Shown: positions 15,464 to 24,319, counted from the stretch's first letter. The stretch is DNA of 64,000 nt from CAZAPG01 sp964486935 (GCA_964486935.1 CAZAPG010000030.1:1-64000); one strand, 5' to 3'. Notes: generated from the sequence alone by a model not told the origin. Translations and numbers: made by a program.

Positions 15464-16399
15464 ATGTCGATTAGAACTATCGAGCGTTATCGCGGCGCAT
15501 TGTTGGGTTTGGCCGCCGGCGATGCGGTTGGTACTACTCTGGAATTCAAACCACCCGGAACCTTCACCCCTATCGACGATATGGTGGGCGGCGGGCCATT
15601 TAACCTTGAGCCGGGGGAATGGACCGATGACACCTCGATGGCGTTGTGTTTGGCTGAGAGCCTGATTGAACGGCAGGGGTTTGACCCGGTAGACCAGCTT
15701 CAGCGGTATGTTCGCTGGTACCGCGATGGTTATTTTAGCAGCACCGGCCGCTGTTTTGATATTGGCAATACCGTACGCGCGGCGCTGCACCTTTTTGAGC
15801 AAACGCGGCAGCCCTACTGCGGCTCTACCAACCCAAATGCGGCCGGTAATGGCTCTATTATGCGGCTGGCGCCGGCGCCGTTGTTTTATGCCCGCAATCC
15901 GGCGCGGGCCATCGACCTGGCGGGCGACAGCTCTAAAACCACCCACGCGGCTGTGGCTGCCGTGGATGGGTGTCGCTATCTGGCGGCGTTGATTGTGGGC
16001 GCGGTTAACGGGGCCGGCAAACAAGCGTTGTTAGACAAACATTACAGCCCCCTGCCCGGTTATTGGCGGCAACACCCGCTATCGCCGGAAATTGACGAGC
16101 TGGCCGGCGGGTCGTTTAAGCGCAAAAATCCGCCCGATATCCAGGGCAGCGGCTACGTTGTCAAATCGCTGGAAGCGGCGCTGTGGGCGTTTTACCATAG
16201 CGACTCATTCAAACAAGGCTGCTTGCTGGCCGTCAACCTGGGTGATGATGCCGACACCACCGGCGCGGTGTACGGCCAACTGGCCGGCGCTTTTTACGGC
16301 GAACAGGCCATCCCTAAAAGCTGGCGAGCCAGGCTAAAACAGGGCCATTTGATTGGGGCAATGGCCGAGAAACTTTACAATGTCAACCCTATGGTTTAA
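15464..16399 (+). CDS. ADP-ribosylglycohydrolase (DraG/ARH) family protein
   Basis: 311 aa. Dinuclear Mg/Mn ligands are visible: N-terminal GLAAGDAVG, EWTDDTSMAL and C-terminal NLGDDADTTGAVYGQLAGA. The family removes ADP-ribose from proteins or nucleic acids or hydrolyses related compounds; the target is unknown. The frame is open to 15356, but the promoter at 15384-15411 and the start of homology favour ATG 15464, with GGAGAA a short distance upstream. It is a single-gene unit. Confidence 0.9.
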   Translation: MSIRTIERYRGALLGLAAGDAVGTTLEFKPPGTFTPIDDMVGGGPFNLEPGEWTDDTSMALCLAESLIERQGFDPVDQLQRYVRWYRDGYFSSTGRCFDIGNTVRAALHLFEQTRQPYCGSTNPNAAGNGSIMRLAPAPLFYARNPARAIDLAGDSSKTTHAAVAAVDGCRYLAALIVGAVNGAGKQALLDKHYSPLPGYWRQHPLSPEIDELAGGSFKRKNPPDIQGSGYVVKSLEAALWAFYHSDSFKQGCLLAVNLGDDADTTGAVYGQLAGAFYGEQAIPKSWRARLKQGHLIGAMAEKLYNVNPMV

Positions 16400-16456
16400 C
16401 CTGATAACACGGAACCAAAAATAATATTACGGACGGCAACAATTCTGGATTGAGGC

Positions 16457-17758
16457 ATGAAAGTTCTACTAGTTGGTTTAAGTCACAAAACGGCTCCTAT
16501 AGAAATTAGAGAACGGCTCGATTTTTCGCCCAGCGCCCTGCGCTCGTTTTTAACCCATTTTGATGGCACCCACCACCAGGCCCACCTGGAAGATGTGCGC
16601 GAGGGGGTGGCCCTCTCTACCTGCAACCGCATGGAGGTGTACGCCCTGGTGCGCGATGCCAAAGTAGCCAGCCGGGCCATCATCGACCTGCTCAGCCGCT
16701 CGTGCGCTACCCCGCCCGATGTCTTTGCCCGGCATCTTTACATTTACCACAATGAAGCCGCCGTTGAGCATCTTTTCCGGGTGGCCTGCGGCTTAGATTC
16801 GATGGTGCTGGGCGAACCCCAAATTCTCGGCCAGATTACCGAAGCCTACGAGGCCGCCCTCTCGCAAGGGGCGGCAGGTACGGTGCTGTCGGCCATGTTT
16901 CGGGCCGCCATTCACGCCGGCAAGCGCGCCCGCACCGAAACCCGCATCGGCGTCAACCCCGCCTCCATCAGTTCTGTGGCGGCCAACCTGGCCCACCAAC
17001 TGCTGGGCGACCTGTCGGAGCGGCAGGTTCTGCTGGTTGGGGCCGGCGAAATGGGAGCCATTGCCGTCAGGGCGCTGCAAAAACGGGGAGTCGCCAATAT
17101 TACCGTTGCCAACCGCACCTTTAAAAACGCCGAGCAACTGGCCAAAGAGTGGGGCGGCAAAGCCATCACTTTTCAACAGCTTCCCGACGCGCTGGCCCAA
17201 ACCGATATTGTAATTACCAGCACCGGCGCGCCCCACACAATTTTAACCCGGGAACATATCGAGCCGGCCATGTTTCTCCGCTCAACCCGCCCCTTGTTTA
17301 TTATTGATATTGCCGTGCCCCGCGATGTTGACCCCGACGTGACCGAAATTCACAACGTTCACCTGCGCGATATTGACGACCTGCAAAGCCAGGCCAAAGA
17401 GAACGTGCGCGAGCGCGAGTCCGAGGTTCCCCACGTTGAGGGCATTGTGGCCGACGAGGTTGAGCAGTTTTTAGATTGGCTGGCCTCGCTGGATGTCGTC
17501 TCGACCATTACCAGCCTGCGCCGGCGCGTCGAGCAGCTCCGCCAGCGAGAACTGGAGCGCCTCTTTAACCGGCTGGAGCTTGATGACCGGGAGCGGGAGT
17601 TGATTGCCACTATGAGCCATCGCCTGATTAATAAAATTCTGCACGAACCAACCCTGCGCCTGAAACAAGAGGCCGCCCACGGCAACGGCGCGGCTTATAT
17701 CTCGGCCATTCATCATCTATTTGCCCTGGAAACTACCAAAAAAGGAAAAAAGGAATGA
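16457..17758 (+). CDS. hemA: Glutamyl-tRNA reductase
   Basis: 433 aa. Reduces glutamyl-tRNA(Glu) to glutamate-1-semialdehyde, the first step of C5-pathway tetrapyrrole synthesis. The catalytic Cys is in ALSTCNRMEVYA, followed by the GLDSMVLGEPQILGQ motif, an NADPH-binding Rossmann segment (LLVGAGEMGAIAVRAL) and the C-terminal dimerisation helices. It supplies haem for the multihaem NrfHA and other cytochromes. Its stop overlaps the next start as ATGA. Confidence 0.96.
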   Translation: MKVLLVGLSHKTAPIEIRERLDFSPSALRSFLTHFDGTHHQAHLEDVREGVALSTCNRMEVYALVRDAKVASRAIIDLLSRSCATPPDVFARHLYIYHNEAAVEHLFRVACGLDSMVLGEPQILGQITEAYEAALSQGAAGTVLSAMFRAAIHAGKRARTETRIGVNPASISSVAANLAHQLLGDLSERQVLLVGAGEMGAIAVRALQKRGVANITVANRTFKNAEQLAKEWGGKAITFQQLPDALAQTDIVITSTGAPHTILTREHIEPAMFLRSTRPLFIIDIAVPRDVDPDVTEIHNVHLRDIDDLQSQAKENVRERESEVPHVEGIVADEVEQFLDWLASLDVVSTITSLRRRVEQLRQRELERLFNRLELDDRERELIATMSHRLINKILHEPTLRLKQEAAHGNGAAYISAIHHLFALETTKKGKKE

Positions 17759-18864
17759 CCTTTATGCCCGAAATCAGGTTACTCGAAGTGGCCGGTACGC
17801 CTTTTGAAATGGGCTACCAGCACGGTTCAGCCTACCCCACAGAAATTCAAGAACTGGCCGAGGAGCGAGTCCACCTGAGCAGCGATAAAAACTGGACCGG
17901 CAAAGAACTTTCGCGGCAAGAGGTATTGGCCCTGGGCCGGGCCTGTTTGCCCTACCACCAAACCTACGCCCCCGAATTAATGGAAGAACTGCGCGGAACC
18001 AGCGAGGCCACCGGCGTTGGCCTGGCCGAACTGGTGATTCTCAACGGCTTTACGGATTTTATTGATACCGTCTACAATCTTGACCCCGCCTTGGCTGGCG
18101 TACCGGCCCACCCCGGCGCGGATAACTGCACCGCCTTTATTGTTAGCCCCGCCGCCGCCGCCGATGGCTACGGTTACTACGGCCAAACCTGGGACATGCA
18201 CGCCACGGCCACGCCCTTTGTTATTCTGTTGAAAGGCAAACCGGCCGGCGGGCTGAGTTTTTTAACGCTCACCATTATTGGCTGCGTGGGGATGATTGGC
18301 ATGAACCAGGCCGGAATTGCCGTTGGCATCAACAACCTGGTTGGCAGCGATGGCCAGATAGGCGTTACCTGGCCCTTTGTTATCCGTAAAGTGCTGGCCC
18401 AGGATAATCTGGATGACGCCCTGGCCTGCATTACCGGGGCCAGGCTGGCCGGCGCGCACAACTACATGCTGGCCGACGCCCACGGCCGGGGCTATAACGT
18501 AGAGGCCATGTCGACCCGCTATCAGGTAGAGGAGGTCAACGGCGGGGCGTTGGTTCACACCAACCACTGCCTCATCTCGCGCAATATCGAGCTGGAGCGG
18601 GCGCGGCTGCCCCAATCCAGAGCCAGCTCCGAAACGCGGCTGACGCAGGCGCAGCAGTTGCTAAACGGCAAGGCCGTCACCCTGGATGACCTGTTTGCCC
18701 TGACCCGCAACCACGATGCGGTCAACGGCATTTGCGCCCACCCCGAAGCGCCGCTGTTTGTTGAAAGTTGCAGCGCCGCCATTATGCGCCCCGCCACCCG
18801 CGAGATGTGGGCCGTGTGGGGCCACCCCTGCCAGAATGAGTACAAACGTTTTGTGATTGATTAA
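17755..18864 (+). CDS. C45 family autoproteolytic acyltransferase/hydrolase
   Basis: 369 aa. The Ntn-hydrolase nucleophile Cys is visible in GADNCTAFIV (about residue 125); in this family it becomes N-terminal by self-cleavage. The upstream GTPFEMGYQHG and downstream GQTWDMH motifs fit the acyl-CoA:6-aminopenicillanate acyltransferase/phospholipase-B-like group. The substrate is unknown. It is translationally coupled to hemA (ATGA). Its stop overlaps the stop of the opposite-strand methyltransferase within a TTAA palindrome. Confidence 0.85.
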   Translation: MTFMPEIRLLEVAGTPFEMGYQHGSAYPTEIQELAEERVHLSSDKNWTGKELSRQEVLALGRACLPYHQTYAPELMEELRGTSEATGVGLAELVILNGFTDFIDTVYNLDPALAGVPAHPGADNCTAFIVSPAAAADGYGYYGQTWDMHATATPFVILLKGKPAGGLSFLTLTIIGCVGMIGMNQAGIAVGINNLVGSDGQIGVTWPFVIRKVLAQDNLDDALACITGARLAGAHNYMLADAHGRGYNVEAMSTRYQVEEVNGGALVHTNHCLISRNIELERARLPQSRASSETRLTQAQQLLNGKAVTLDDLFALTRNHDAVNGICAHPEAPLFVESCSAAIMRPATREMWAVWGHPCQNEYKRFVID

Positions 18865-19556
18865 AGGCGCTTGCCCCACACGCCGGTCCACTCCGGCAGG
18901 CGCGCCCAGCCGTTCTGGCGCACTTTGGCGGCCAGCTCCGGGCCAAAGAAAAACTCGGTGCGGGCAACGGCCTCATCTACACTGGCAAACTGGTAATCGG
19001 TGCGAATCTCTTGCCGGGTAAAACCCCACTCATCCTCTAGCCAGTCATAATAACGGGCCAGGCCCTCGGTTGGAGGGGCCGGGGTGAGGCTGCCGGTGGT
19101 CAGCGTCTCCATAATGATGATGGCCCCGCCCGGCGCGGCCAGCCGGTGCATCTCGGTGAGAGCGGCGCGCATGTGGCTTTGCCATTCTGCGCCGTACCAG
19201 CCCACAAAATGGCCCATGGCCCAGCCCGCCGTCACCACCTCGGCCCAACCCGAAGGAAAAGGCAGCCGCCGCATGTCGCCCTGTGTTAGCCCCCATTGCC
19301 CCCCTGCCCGCGTTTGCTGCCGCCGGTGCTCGCGCAGCATGTCGCCGTGCAACTCTAAACAAACCATCTGCGCGGTTTGACCCCCAAACAGCAGCGGCAA
19401 GCGCCCGGTTCCCGCGCCCAAATCCAGCACCCGCTTGCCCTTGAGCGGCGATACATTTTCCAGCGCCGGCAGCAGATTGCCGTCGGCATCCTCCGGCGCA
19501 ATCATTTGGTGATAGGCCGCGGCCTGGCGGCTGTAGATATTAATGAAATGATCCAT
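18861..19556 (-). CDS. Class I SAM-dependent methyltransferase
   Basis: 231 aa. SAM-binding motif I is VLDLGAGTGRLPLLF, motif II CLELHGDML and motif IV region TQGDMRRLPFPSGWAEVV. The substrate is unknown; the closest general resemblance is to UbiE/Methyltransf_11 proteins. The frame is open to 19739, but ATG 19556 matches the family start and a TATAAT -10 (plus 19590-19595) lies upstream of it. It converges with the C45 gene. Confidence 0.85.
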   Translation of the reverse strand: MDHFINIYSRQAAAYHQMIAPEDADGNLLPALENVSPLKGKRVLDLGAGTGRLPLLFGGQTAQMVCLELHGDMLREHRRQQTRAGGQWGLTQGDMRRLPFPSGWAEVVTAGWAMGHFVGWYGAEWQSHMRAALTEMHRLAAPGGAIIIMETLTTGSLTPAPPTEGLARYYDWLEDEWGFTRQEIRTDYQFASVDEAVARTEFFFGPELAAKVRQNGWARLPEWTGVWGKRL

Positions 19557-19764
19557 AAGCTCTGGCTTGTCTCCACAGAAGATGAGCGCATTATACCATA
19601 CCGGCCTGATTTTAACCCCAATGTTGCCGATAAAAAACTGTTTCTGTAGCCGATGCCGTGCCCGATTAGAGACGGTGAGCGTGGGGGCGCCTCTATTTTG
19701 TGGCGTAGCCGCCAGATATAGGCGAGGACATTTGGTCAAAAAGATGCGGTTTGCCCGGCAACTT

Positions 19765-19793
19765 TTGGGTAAGTCGGGAAAATCGTATATAGT
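19765..19793 (+). promoter_or_regulatory. Promoter of SH3/PD40 lipoprotein gene
   Basis: TTGGGT (19765-19770), 17-bp spacer, TATAGT (19788-19793). The rest of the 272-bp divergent gap holds the methyltransferase -10 and nothing else recognisable. Confidence 0.5.
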
Positions 19794-19828
19794 TTAGCGC
19801 GAAAGGATTTTAACCGGGGTGGAAGAGC

Positions 19829-21313
19829 ATGTCTCGCACTATCATAAAAACTCTGATTATTTTAATCCTGGTGACGGCCTGCGCGCCCGGCCAGGGCGCA
19901 GCCACGCCTACCATCGCGCGGCCTGACCGCGCCGCTACCCCCCAGGCTCAGGTTGATGACGCGCCGGCTACGGCTACCCGCATCCCTTTGCCCAGCCCCA
20001 CGCCAACCCCAACGGCAGCAACGGTGATTGAGACGCCGGCATTATCCACAGCGACGCCCGCGCCGCCGCAGGCGCAGGTAATCGCACCGGCCTTGAATAT
20101 TCGGCAGGGACCTGGCCCGGATTATCCGGTTATCGGCGTGGCCCGCTCCGGCGACCTGCTTGACGTGACCGGCATCAACGCCGGGGGCGACTGGTTGCAG
20201 GTGGTCACAAAAGATGGAGGCTACGGCTGGATTTCCGGGCAGATGCCCCACGCCCGGCTGCTGGGCGCGGCTCCGCAAGAGGTTTCGGTTGCGCCGCCCC
20301 CTCCCCCCGCCGCAGAAAAAACGGAGGCCGACGCCTCTACCGGCCACAATTTGGGCGGCAAACTGATTTTTATGACCGGCAGCGGCGGCGAGTTGTATGC
20401 CATAAACCTGGATGGAACCAATCTGCGCCGGTTGGCCGGCGGGGTGATTGACCCGGCGGTTTCGCCCGATGGCGCTCAGGTGGCCTTTACCCGCTGGGAT
20501 GGGGCCGAATTTGGGGCGCTGTTTGTGATAAATGTTGATGGCAGTGGCGAGCGGGTTGTTTTGGGCGATATCCGGCAGCCCAAGTCGCCCGCCTGGTCGC
20601 CGGATGGCAAGCATATTGTGATTTCATTTCAACATGGCGGCCAGCGCGACCCCGGCGAAAGATGCCGGAATTTTGGGCCGGGCCAGGATATCAATATCCC
20701 CAAATCTGGTATCACCATTACCGATGTGGATGTGCGGGGGGATGGCGGGGTGAAAATCTGTTATATCCCGTTTGAAGATTTGCAATGGCATCTGCGCCGG
20801 ATTGAGGTAGCCACCGGCCGGTTTGAAGACCTGCCCTCTGATGAGTACAGCTATAACCCGGCCTGGGACCCGCACAACCCCTGGCGCGTTATTTACGATG
20901 GTAATTGGGGGTTGATGCAGCTTGACCTGACCCACGGCAATCGCTGGCCGCTAACCGAAGACCTGCGCGATACCGGGCCGGTTTTCTCGCCCGATGGCCA
21001 GATGCTGGCCCTGACATACAAACAGCACGACCACTGGGAGGTTTACACCTACAACCTGCAAAGCGGCCAGCGCAAGCGTTTAACCAAACCGCCGGTATTG
21101 GCCGAGCCGCAATACAATAGCGCCTCACCGGCCTGGTCGCCGGATGGCAGCCACCTTGCCTTTGTCAGCGACCGCAGCGGCCAGTGGGAAATCTGGGTAA
21201 TGGCGGCGGATGGCAGCCACCCGCGCCCGCTGTTGCCCCCTGAAATTCAGGCCAAACTCAATTTGCAATATCACGGCGTTAACGAGCGGATGCTCAACTG
21301 GGTTGGAGAGTAG
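19829..21313 (+). CDS. Lipoprotein with bacterial SH3 domain and TolB-like PD40 beta-propeller repeats
   Basis: 494 aa. A lipoprotein signal ends LVTAC at about residue 18. Then comes a Thr/Pro/Ala-rich linker, a bacterial SH3 domain (about 90-145, LNIRQGPGPDYPVIG and YGWISG), and a C-terminal WD40-like PD40/TolB propeller (about 175-490) with repeated AWSPDGxH and FSPDGQ motifs. It is likely an envelope-anchored binding protein; the ligand is unknown. It appears monocistronic. Confidence 0.88.
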   Translation: MSRTIIKTLIILILVTACAPGQGAATPTIARPDRAATPQAQVDDAPATATRIPLPSPTPTPTAATVIETPALSTATPAPPQAQVIAPALNIRQGPGPDYPVIGVARSGDLLDVTGINAGGDWLQVVTKDGGYGWISGQMPHARLLGAAPQEVSVAPPPPPAAEKTEADASTGHNLGGKLIFMTGSGGELYAINLDGTNLRRLAGGVIDPAVSPDGAQVAFTRWDGAEFGALFVINVDGSGERVVLGDIRQPKSPAWSPDGKHIVISFQHGGQRDPGERCRNFGPGQDINIPKSGITITDVDVRGDGGVKICYIPFEDLQWHLRRIEVATGRFEDLPSDEYSYNPAWDPHNPWRVIYDGNWGLMQLDLTHGNRWPLTEDLRDTGPVFSPDGQMLALTYKQHDHWEVYTYNLQSGQRKRLTKPPVLAEPQYNSASPAWSPDGSHLAFVSDRSGQWEIWVMAADGSHPRPLLPPEIQAKLNLQYHGVNERMLNWVGE

Positions 21314-21356
21314 AGGCACATGGTTAAAAACCCCCTTTTATGTTTTGCCGGTTGCC

Positions 21357-21385
21357 TTGTCCCCACCTGTCTATTGTGGCATAAT
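21357..21385 (+). promoter_or_regulatory. Promoter of pentapeptide-repeat gene
   Basis: TTGTCC (21357-21362), 17-bp spacer, CATAAT (21380-21385), 57 bp before the ATG. Confidence 0.5.
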
Positions 21386-21441
21386 GAAAGTGTTACGCCG
21401 CTATTTTCTGTAAAAATATTGACCGGTAAGGCCACAGCAAT

Positions 21442-22443
21442 ATGGAACGCAGCCAGGTTGTTCAAACAGTTAAAGCCAGTCGCCGCCGGGGAGAAATCCC
21501 CAATTTCAGCGAGGCGGATTTAAGCAGCGTAGATTTGAGCGGGGTTGATTTACGCGGAGCCATTCTGAAAGGGGCCAATTTGAGCGGGGCTAATTTGAGC
21601 GGGGCCAATTTCATTCGAGCCGACCTGAGCGGCGTTAATTTAACCAGAGCCAGGTTAATCAAGGTTAGATGGCACGGAGCCAACTTGAGCGAGGCCAATC
21701 TGAGCGGCGTCAATTTACGGGGCGCTGTATTAGAGATGGTCAACCTGAGCCAGGCCAATCTGAGCAAGGCTAATTTGCTTAAAGCCAGCTTGCGCTGGGC
21801 CAATCTGAGCGCGGCCAATCTGACCGAGGCCAACTTGCGAGAGGCCAATTTGTTTGAGGCGGAACTGCAAGAGGCTCAATTGACCAATGTTAATCTGACT
21901 GCCGCTATTCTGGATAATGCTAACTTAAAGGAAGCCGATTTGGCCGGGGTCAACTTACAGCGGGGGAGTCTGGTCAATTGTAATTTGTCTCAGGCAAACT
22001 TGAAGGATGCAGAACTTAAAGGCTGCATTATGCACGGCATCAATTTAAGCGGCGTAGATTTGAGTGGATTTGGCCTGGCCAGGGTTGATTTCCATGAGTC
22101 AATTTTGGTTAAAACCGGGTTCAATAAAGCAAATTTGCGCGGGGCTAATCTGTCGCAAGCAGACTTGAGCGAGGCCAACTTGAGCGAAGCCAATTTAAGC
22201 AACGCCGATTTGAGCCAGGCGACGCTCATTGGGGCAAATTTAACAAATGCCAGAGTTGACGAGGCGCAGTTGAAATTTGTCAAAAAGCTCGATAACGCCA
22301 CCATGCCCGATGGCAGCCTTTACCAGCCTCCGCCTTCTCATCAGCGGTTCAAAAAAGAAAAACGCACGGCAACGGCTACCGGATTGGCCGCGGCCTTATC
22401 TCGGCTAAAGGGCAAACGCGGCGATGCGCCCTCATCCGGTTAG
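21442..22443 (+). CDS. Pentapeptide-repeat protein
   Basis: 333 aa. After about 20 residues the protein is almost entirely A(N/D)LXX pentapeptide repeats to about residue 280, forming a right-handed quadrilateral beta-helix. A basic, low-complexity tail follows. No N-terminal signal or membrane segment is seen, so it is probably cytoplasmic. Some such proteins mimic DNA or protect gyrase, but nothing here proves that function. It is a single gene bounded by its own promoter and a strong terminator. Confidence 0.93.
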   Translation: MERSQVVQTVKASRRRGEIPNFSEADLSSVDLSGVDLRGAILKGANLSGANLSGANFIRADLSGVNLTRARLIKVRWHGANLSEANLSGVNLRGAVLEMVNLSQANLSKANLLKASLRWANLSAANLTEANLREANLFEAELQEAQLTNVNLTAAILDNANLKEADLAGVNLQRGSLVNCNLSQANLKDAELKGCIMHGINLSGVDLSGFGLARVDFHESILVKTGFNKANLRGANLSQADLSEANLSEANLSNADLSQATLIGANLTNARVDEAQLKFVKKLDNATMPDGSLYQPPPSHQRFKKEKRTATATGLAAALSRLKGKRGDAPSSG

Positions 22444-22448
22444 GTAAC

Positions 22449-22484
22449 AAAAAAGAGACGGCTGAAGCCCCGTCTCTTTTTTGT
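22449..22484. terminator. Strong bidirectional intrinsic terminator
   Basis: AAGAGACGG (22453-22461) pairs with CCGTCTCTT (22470-22478), with A- and T-runs on either side. It serves the pentapeptide gene (plus) and the Tyr-rich gene (minus). Confidence 0.85.
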
Positions 22485-22515
22485 TCAGGTCAACAAGAAC
22501 TGTTAATCAGTATGT

Positions 22516-22911
22516 TTAGTAGTAATATTGCCTGGGCGGAACGTTATAAGGCAGGTCATAGTAGCTTTGGTATCCGCCATACTGGCCGTAATTTTGATAG
22601 CGTCCATGGTAGTTGTGCGTATAGCGCGGTGGGTTGCACCGGTAGTTGTAATTGGAGCCGTAATAATTCTTCCCGTATTGGTTATAGTTGTAATGCCCGC
22701 GATTGTAGTAGTTGTTATATCCGTAATTGCCCTGGTTATAATGTTTGTTGTAGCCGTAGTTGCCCCGGTTGTAGTGACCATACCCGGAGTACCCGTATCC
22801 GTAGTTGTTGTTATAACCATATGGGCCGCTGGCTTGTGTCTCGGTGGCGGTAAGCAACTGCAATACCGCTACCAGGGCAAGCGCCATAATTATAGAAAAT
22901 ATCTTTTTCAT
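22516..22911 (-). CDS. Secreted Tyr/Asn/Gly-rich low-complexity protein
   Basis: 131 aa. A clear Sec signal peptide (about residues 1-28, ending in ATETQA) is followed by about 100 residues made almost only of Tyr, Asn, Gly, His and Gln in loose YGYNNYYNRG-type repeats, with a single Cys. No family is recognised. The composition resembles prion-like or adhesive/structural low-complexity proteins. A perfect GAGGAGG precedes the ATG. The transcript appears to start at the promoter near 23138-23166 and must pass a terminator at 22996-23035. The antisense frame is a hydrophobic shadow ORF and is not a gene. Confidence 0.8.
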   Translation of the reverse strand: MKKIFSIIMALALVAVLQLLTATETQASGPYGYNNNYGYGYSGYGHYNRGNYGYNKHYNQGNYGYNNYYNRGHYNYNQYGKNYYGSNYNYRCNPPRYTHNYHGRYQNYGQYGGYQSYYDLPYNVPPRQYYY

Positions 22912-22995
22912 TTTTATTCCTCCTCACAGCCTATTGGGTTGAACTTTGCTCCCTGTTGACCTTTTGTGAAAGCCTCTACAATCAACCAGAGGCGA

Positions 22996-23131
22996 TAAAA
23001 AAGCCCAAACCATTTACAATATTTTGGTTTGGGCTGTTGATACCTGATTCGTCAAATAACACTCCTACCCCAGGCTTGGGCCGGTGCTAATCTGTTGCAA
23101 AATTTTAAAGAGCGGGCGCACTTAACTTTAC
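22996..23131 (-). ncRNA. Candidate terminated leader / small RNA upstream of the Tyr-rich gene
   Basis: Minus-strand promoter TTGACT (plus 23161-23166), 17-bp spacer, CATGAT (plus 23138-23143), predicted start near 23131, then an intrinsic terminator at 23035-22996 (AGCCCAAACC with GGTTTGGGCT, followed by six T). The promoter overlaps a TGATAT-N8-ATATCA palindrome. I saw no second promoter between this terminator and the gene at 22911. This and the terminator at 23205 account for the 351-bp gap. Confidence 0.4.
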
Positions 23132-23204
23132 GCTGATATCATGCCAAATATCAGGGTGAGAGTCAAACCTACTTTTGTCCCATTCCTGTAGTCACGCTTT
23201 TGGC

Positions 23205-23242
23205 GCAAAAAAAAGCGGCTCAGATGATTACCTGGCCGCTTT
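23205..23242 (-). terminator. Intrinsic terminator of the 23.3-kb lipoprotein gene
   Basis: AAAGCGGC (23212-23219) pairs with GCCGCTTT (23235-23242). A run of eight T lies on the minus strand at 23214-23207. Confidence 0.8.
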
Positions 23243-23262
23243 GAGGGGCATTACTGCCCTGG

Positions 23263-23808
23263 TTATTGCTGGCACAGCACCACGTTGGCTTTTTGGTCGG
23301 TGTGGTACTGGTATTGCTGGCCCTGCGCTTCTAAAATAAGTTTGTAGCCGGGCGTAATCACCTGGGCGTACATATACCCTTTTTGGGGACATCCCAGGCT
23401 GGTATCGCCCCACTCTACCGCTTCTATTGAAACCAGAGTGATTTCACCGGCGGGAATGCCGGTTTGTTCGCTTAAATCTTTAATTGCGGCGGCCAGAGCG
23501 TCCTCGCTGCCGGGAATCACTTTGACCGTATCGGTTGTGCTCATGCCAGATTCCATTTCTGTTGGCACGGGTGAAACAGGTGAAACCGGAGAAATAGGCT
23601 CGACAATTTCGGTTTTTAATTCCGTGGCCGGCTGTTGCGGGGTGGGGGCCGGCGTAAACGTGGGTGGGGGCTGCGATACTGCCTGGGCCTGTAGTTCTTC
23701 GGTTTGGTCAGCGGCGGTATCAGAGCCGGCGCTGCCGCACCCGGCCGTATAAAATAAGGCCGCCCAAATCAGAAACAATAGGATGAATTTGCGATGGATT
23801 GATAACAT
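23263..23808 (-). CDS. Lipoprotein of unknown function with conserved DTSLGCP...ITPGY domain
   Basis: 181 aa. A lipoprotein signal ends with the lipobox YTAGC, then a Pro/Thr/Val-rich linker to about residue 80, and a C-terminal domain (about 95-181) containing WGDTSLGCPQKG, QVITPGYKLILEA and YHTD with two Cys. I know this domain from hypothetical proteins of Chloroflexota and Cyanobacteria; no function is known to me. The start at 23808 is preferred over a TTG at 23823 because GGAGG lies about 10 nt upstream. A TATAAT -10 is at plus 23848-23853. Confidence 0.75.
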   Translation of the reverse strand: MLSIHRKFILLFLIWAALFYTAGCGSAGSDTAADQTEELQAQAVSQPPPTFTPAPTPQQPATELKTEIVEPISPVSPVSPVPTEMESGMSTTDTVKVIPGSEDALAAAIKDLSEQTGIPAGEITLVSIEAVEWGDTSLGCPQKGYMYAQVITPGYKLILEAQGQQYQYHTDQKANVVLCQQ

Positions 23809-23892
23809 AAAAACAACCTCCAACCGGTAGCCTGTTTGTCTGTTTATATTATACAGACGCTGGTTGGAGTTTTAAAGTTCCCTGGCAGGCTG

Positions 23893-24192
23893 CTAGGCCA
23901 GCAATTTGTCTTCGGCATCTTGCGGCGAGATACCAACCACAACCACCATTTTTTCGGCGGTTGACAGCCCTCCGCAAATTTCAACCTGTTCTCTTTTTAC
24001 GCTGAGTTTGTCGGAGATAAAATTAACCAGGGTATCGTTGGCAATGCCCCCCACGCTGTTAGAAGTCAAATGAATTTTAAGCGCGTCGCCATGTTTGCCA
24101 ACCACCTCATTTTTAACGGCTTTAGGCACTACCAGCACGGCAAACGCTGCGCCTTCTTCGGCTTTGGTAATTTTAAATTCTCTGTCACGCAT
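23893..24192 (-). CDS. yggU: DUF167 (YggU) family protein
   Basis: 99 aa, usual family length. Contains the VVPKAVKNEVVG and DALKIHLTS...ANDTLVNFI segments typical of DUF167. Function unknown. It belongs to the conserved yggS-proC-yggT-yggU cluster. A MITE-like element (24217-24317) has inserted between it and yggT. AGGAGAAAAAGCG just upstream of the ATG provides the ribosome-binding site. Confidence 0.85.
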   Translation of the reverse strand: MRDREFKITKAEEGAAFAVLVVPKAVKNEVVGKHGDALKIHLTSNSVGGIANDTLVNFISDKLSVKREQVEICGGLSTAEKMVVVVGISPQDAEDKLLA

Positions 24193-24216
24193 CGCTTTTT
24201 CTCCTAAATGTTATAG

Positions 24217-24317
24217 GGGTGCGTCCCAAATTTTAGGAAATAAGGATACCTTCGGCCGGGAGGATTTGGGGATATCTCCCCGCGCCCTCTTCCGTTCCCA
24301 AAATTTGGCACAGACCC
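24217..24317. mobile_element. MITE-like palindromic element, copy 2, between yggT and yggU
   Basis: About 101 bp. The left end, 24217-24238, starts GGGTGCGTCC; the right end, 24296-24317, is its imperfect inverse (18 of 22). The centre is GGGGATATCTCCCC. GTTATAG occurs at 24210-24216 and 24319-24325, a 7-bp direct repeat (7 of 8 for an 8-bp reading). The right copy includes the yggT stop codon. Same terminal sequence as the element at 15251. Confidence 0.7.
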
Positions 24318-24319
24318 CG

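Noticed and set aside
15194..16024. Minus-strand ORF of 276 codons opposite the ADP-ribosylglycohydrolase
   Set aside because: It runs through the MITE-like element and the csp promoter and has no recognisable domain; the plus-strand protein is a clear family member.
21500..22260. Dense 15-bp periodic repeats resembling an array
   Set aside because: The periodicity follows the pentapeptide-repeat codons; there are no invariant repeats with unique spacers, so this is not a CRISPR.
22528..22959. Plus-strand hydrophobic Val/Ile-rich ORF
   Set aside because: It is the complement of Tyr/Asn codons of the minus-strand secreted protein, which has a signal peptide and a strong ribosome-binding site.
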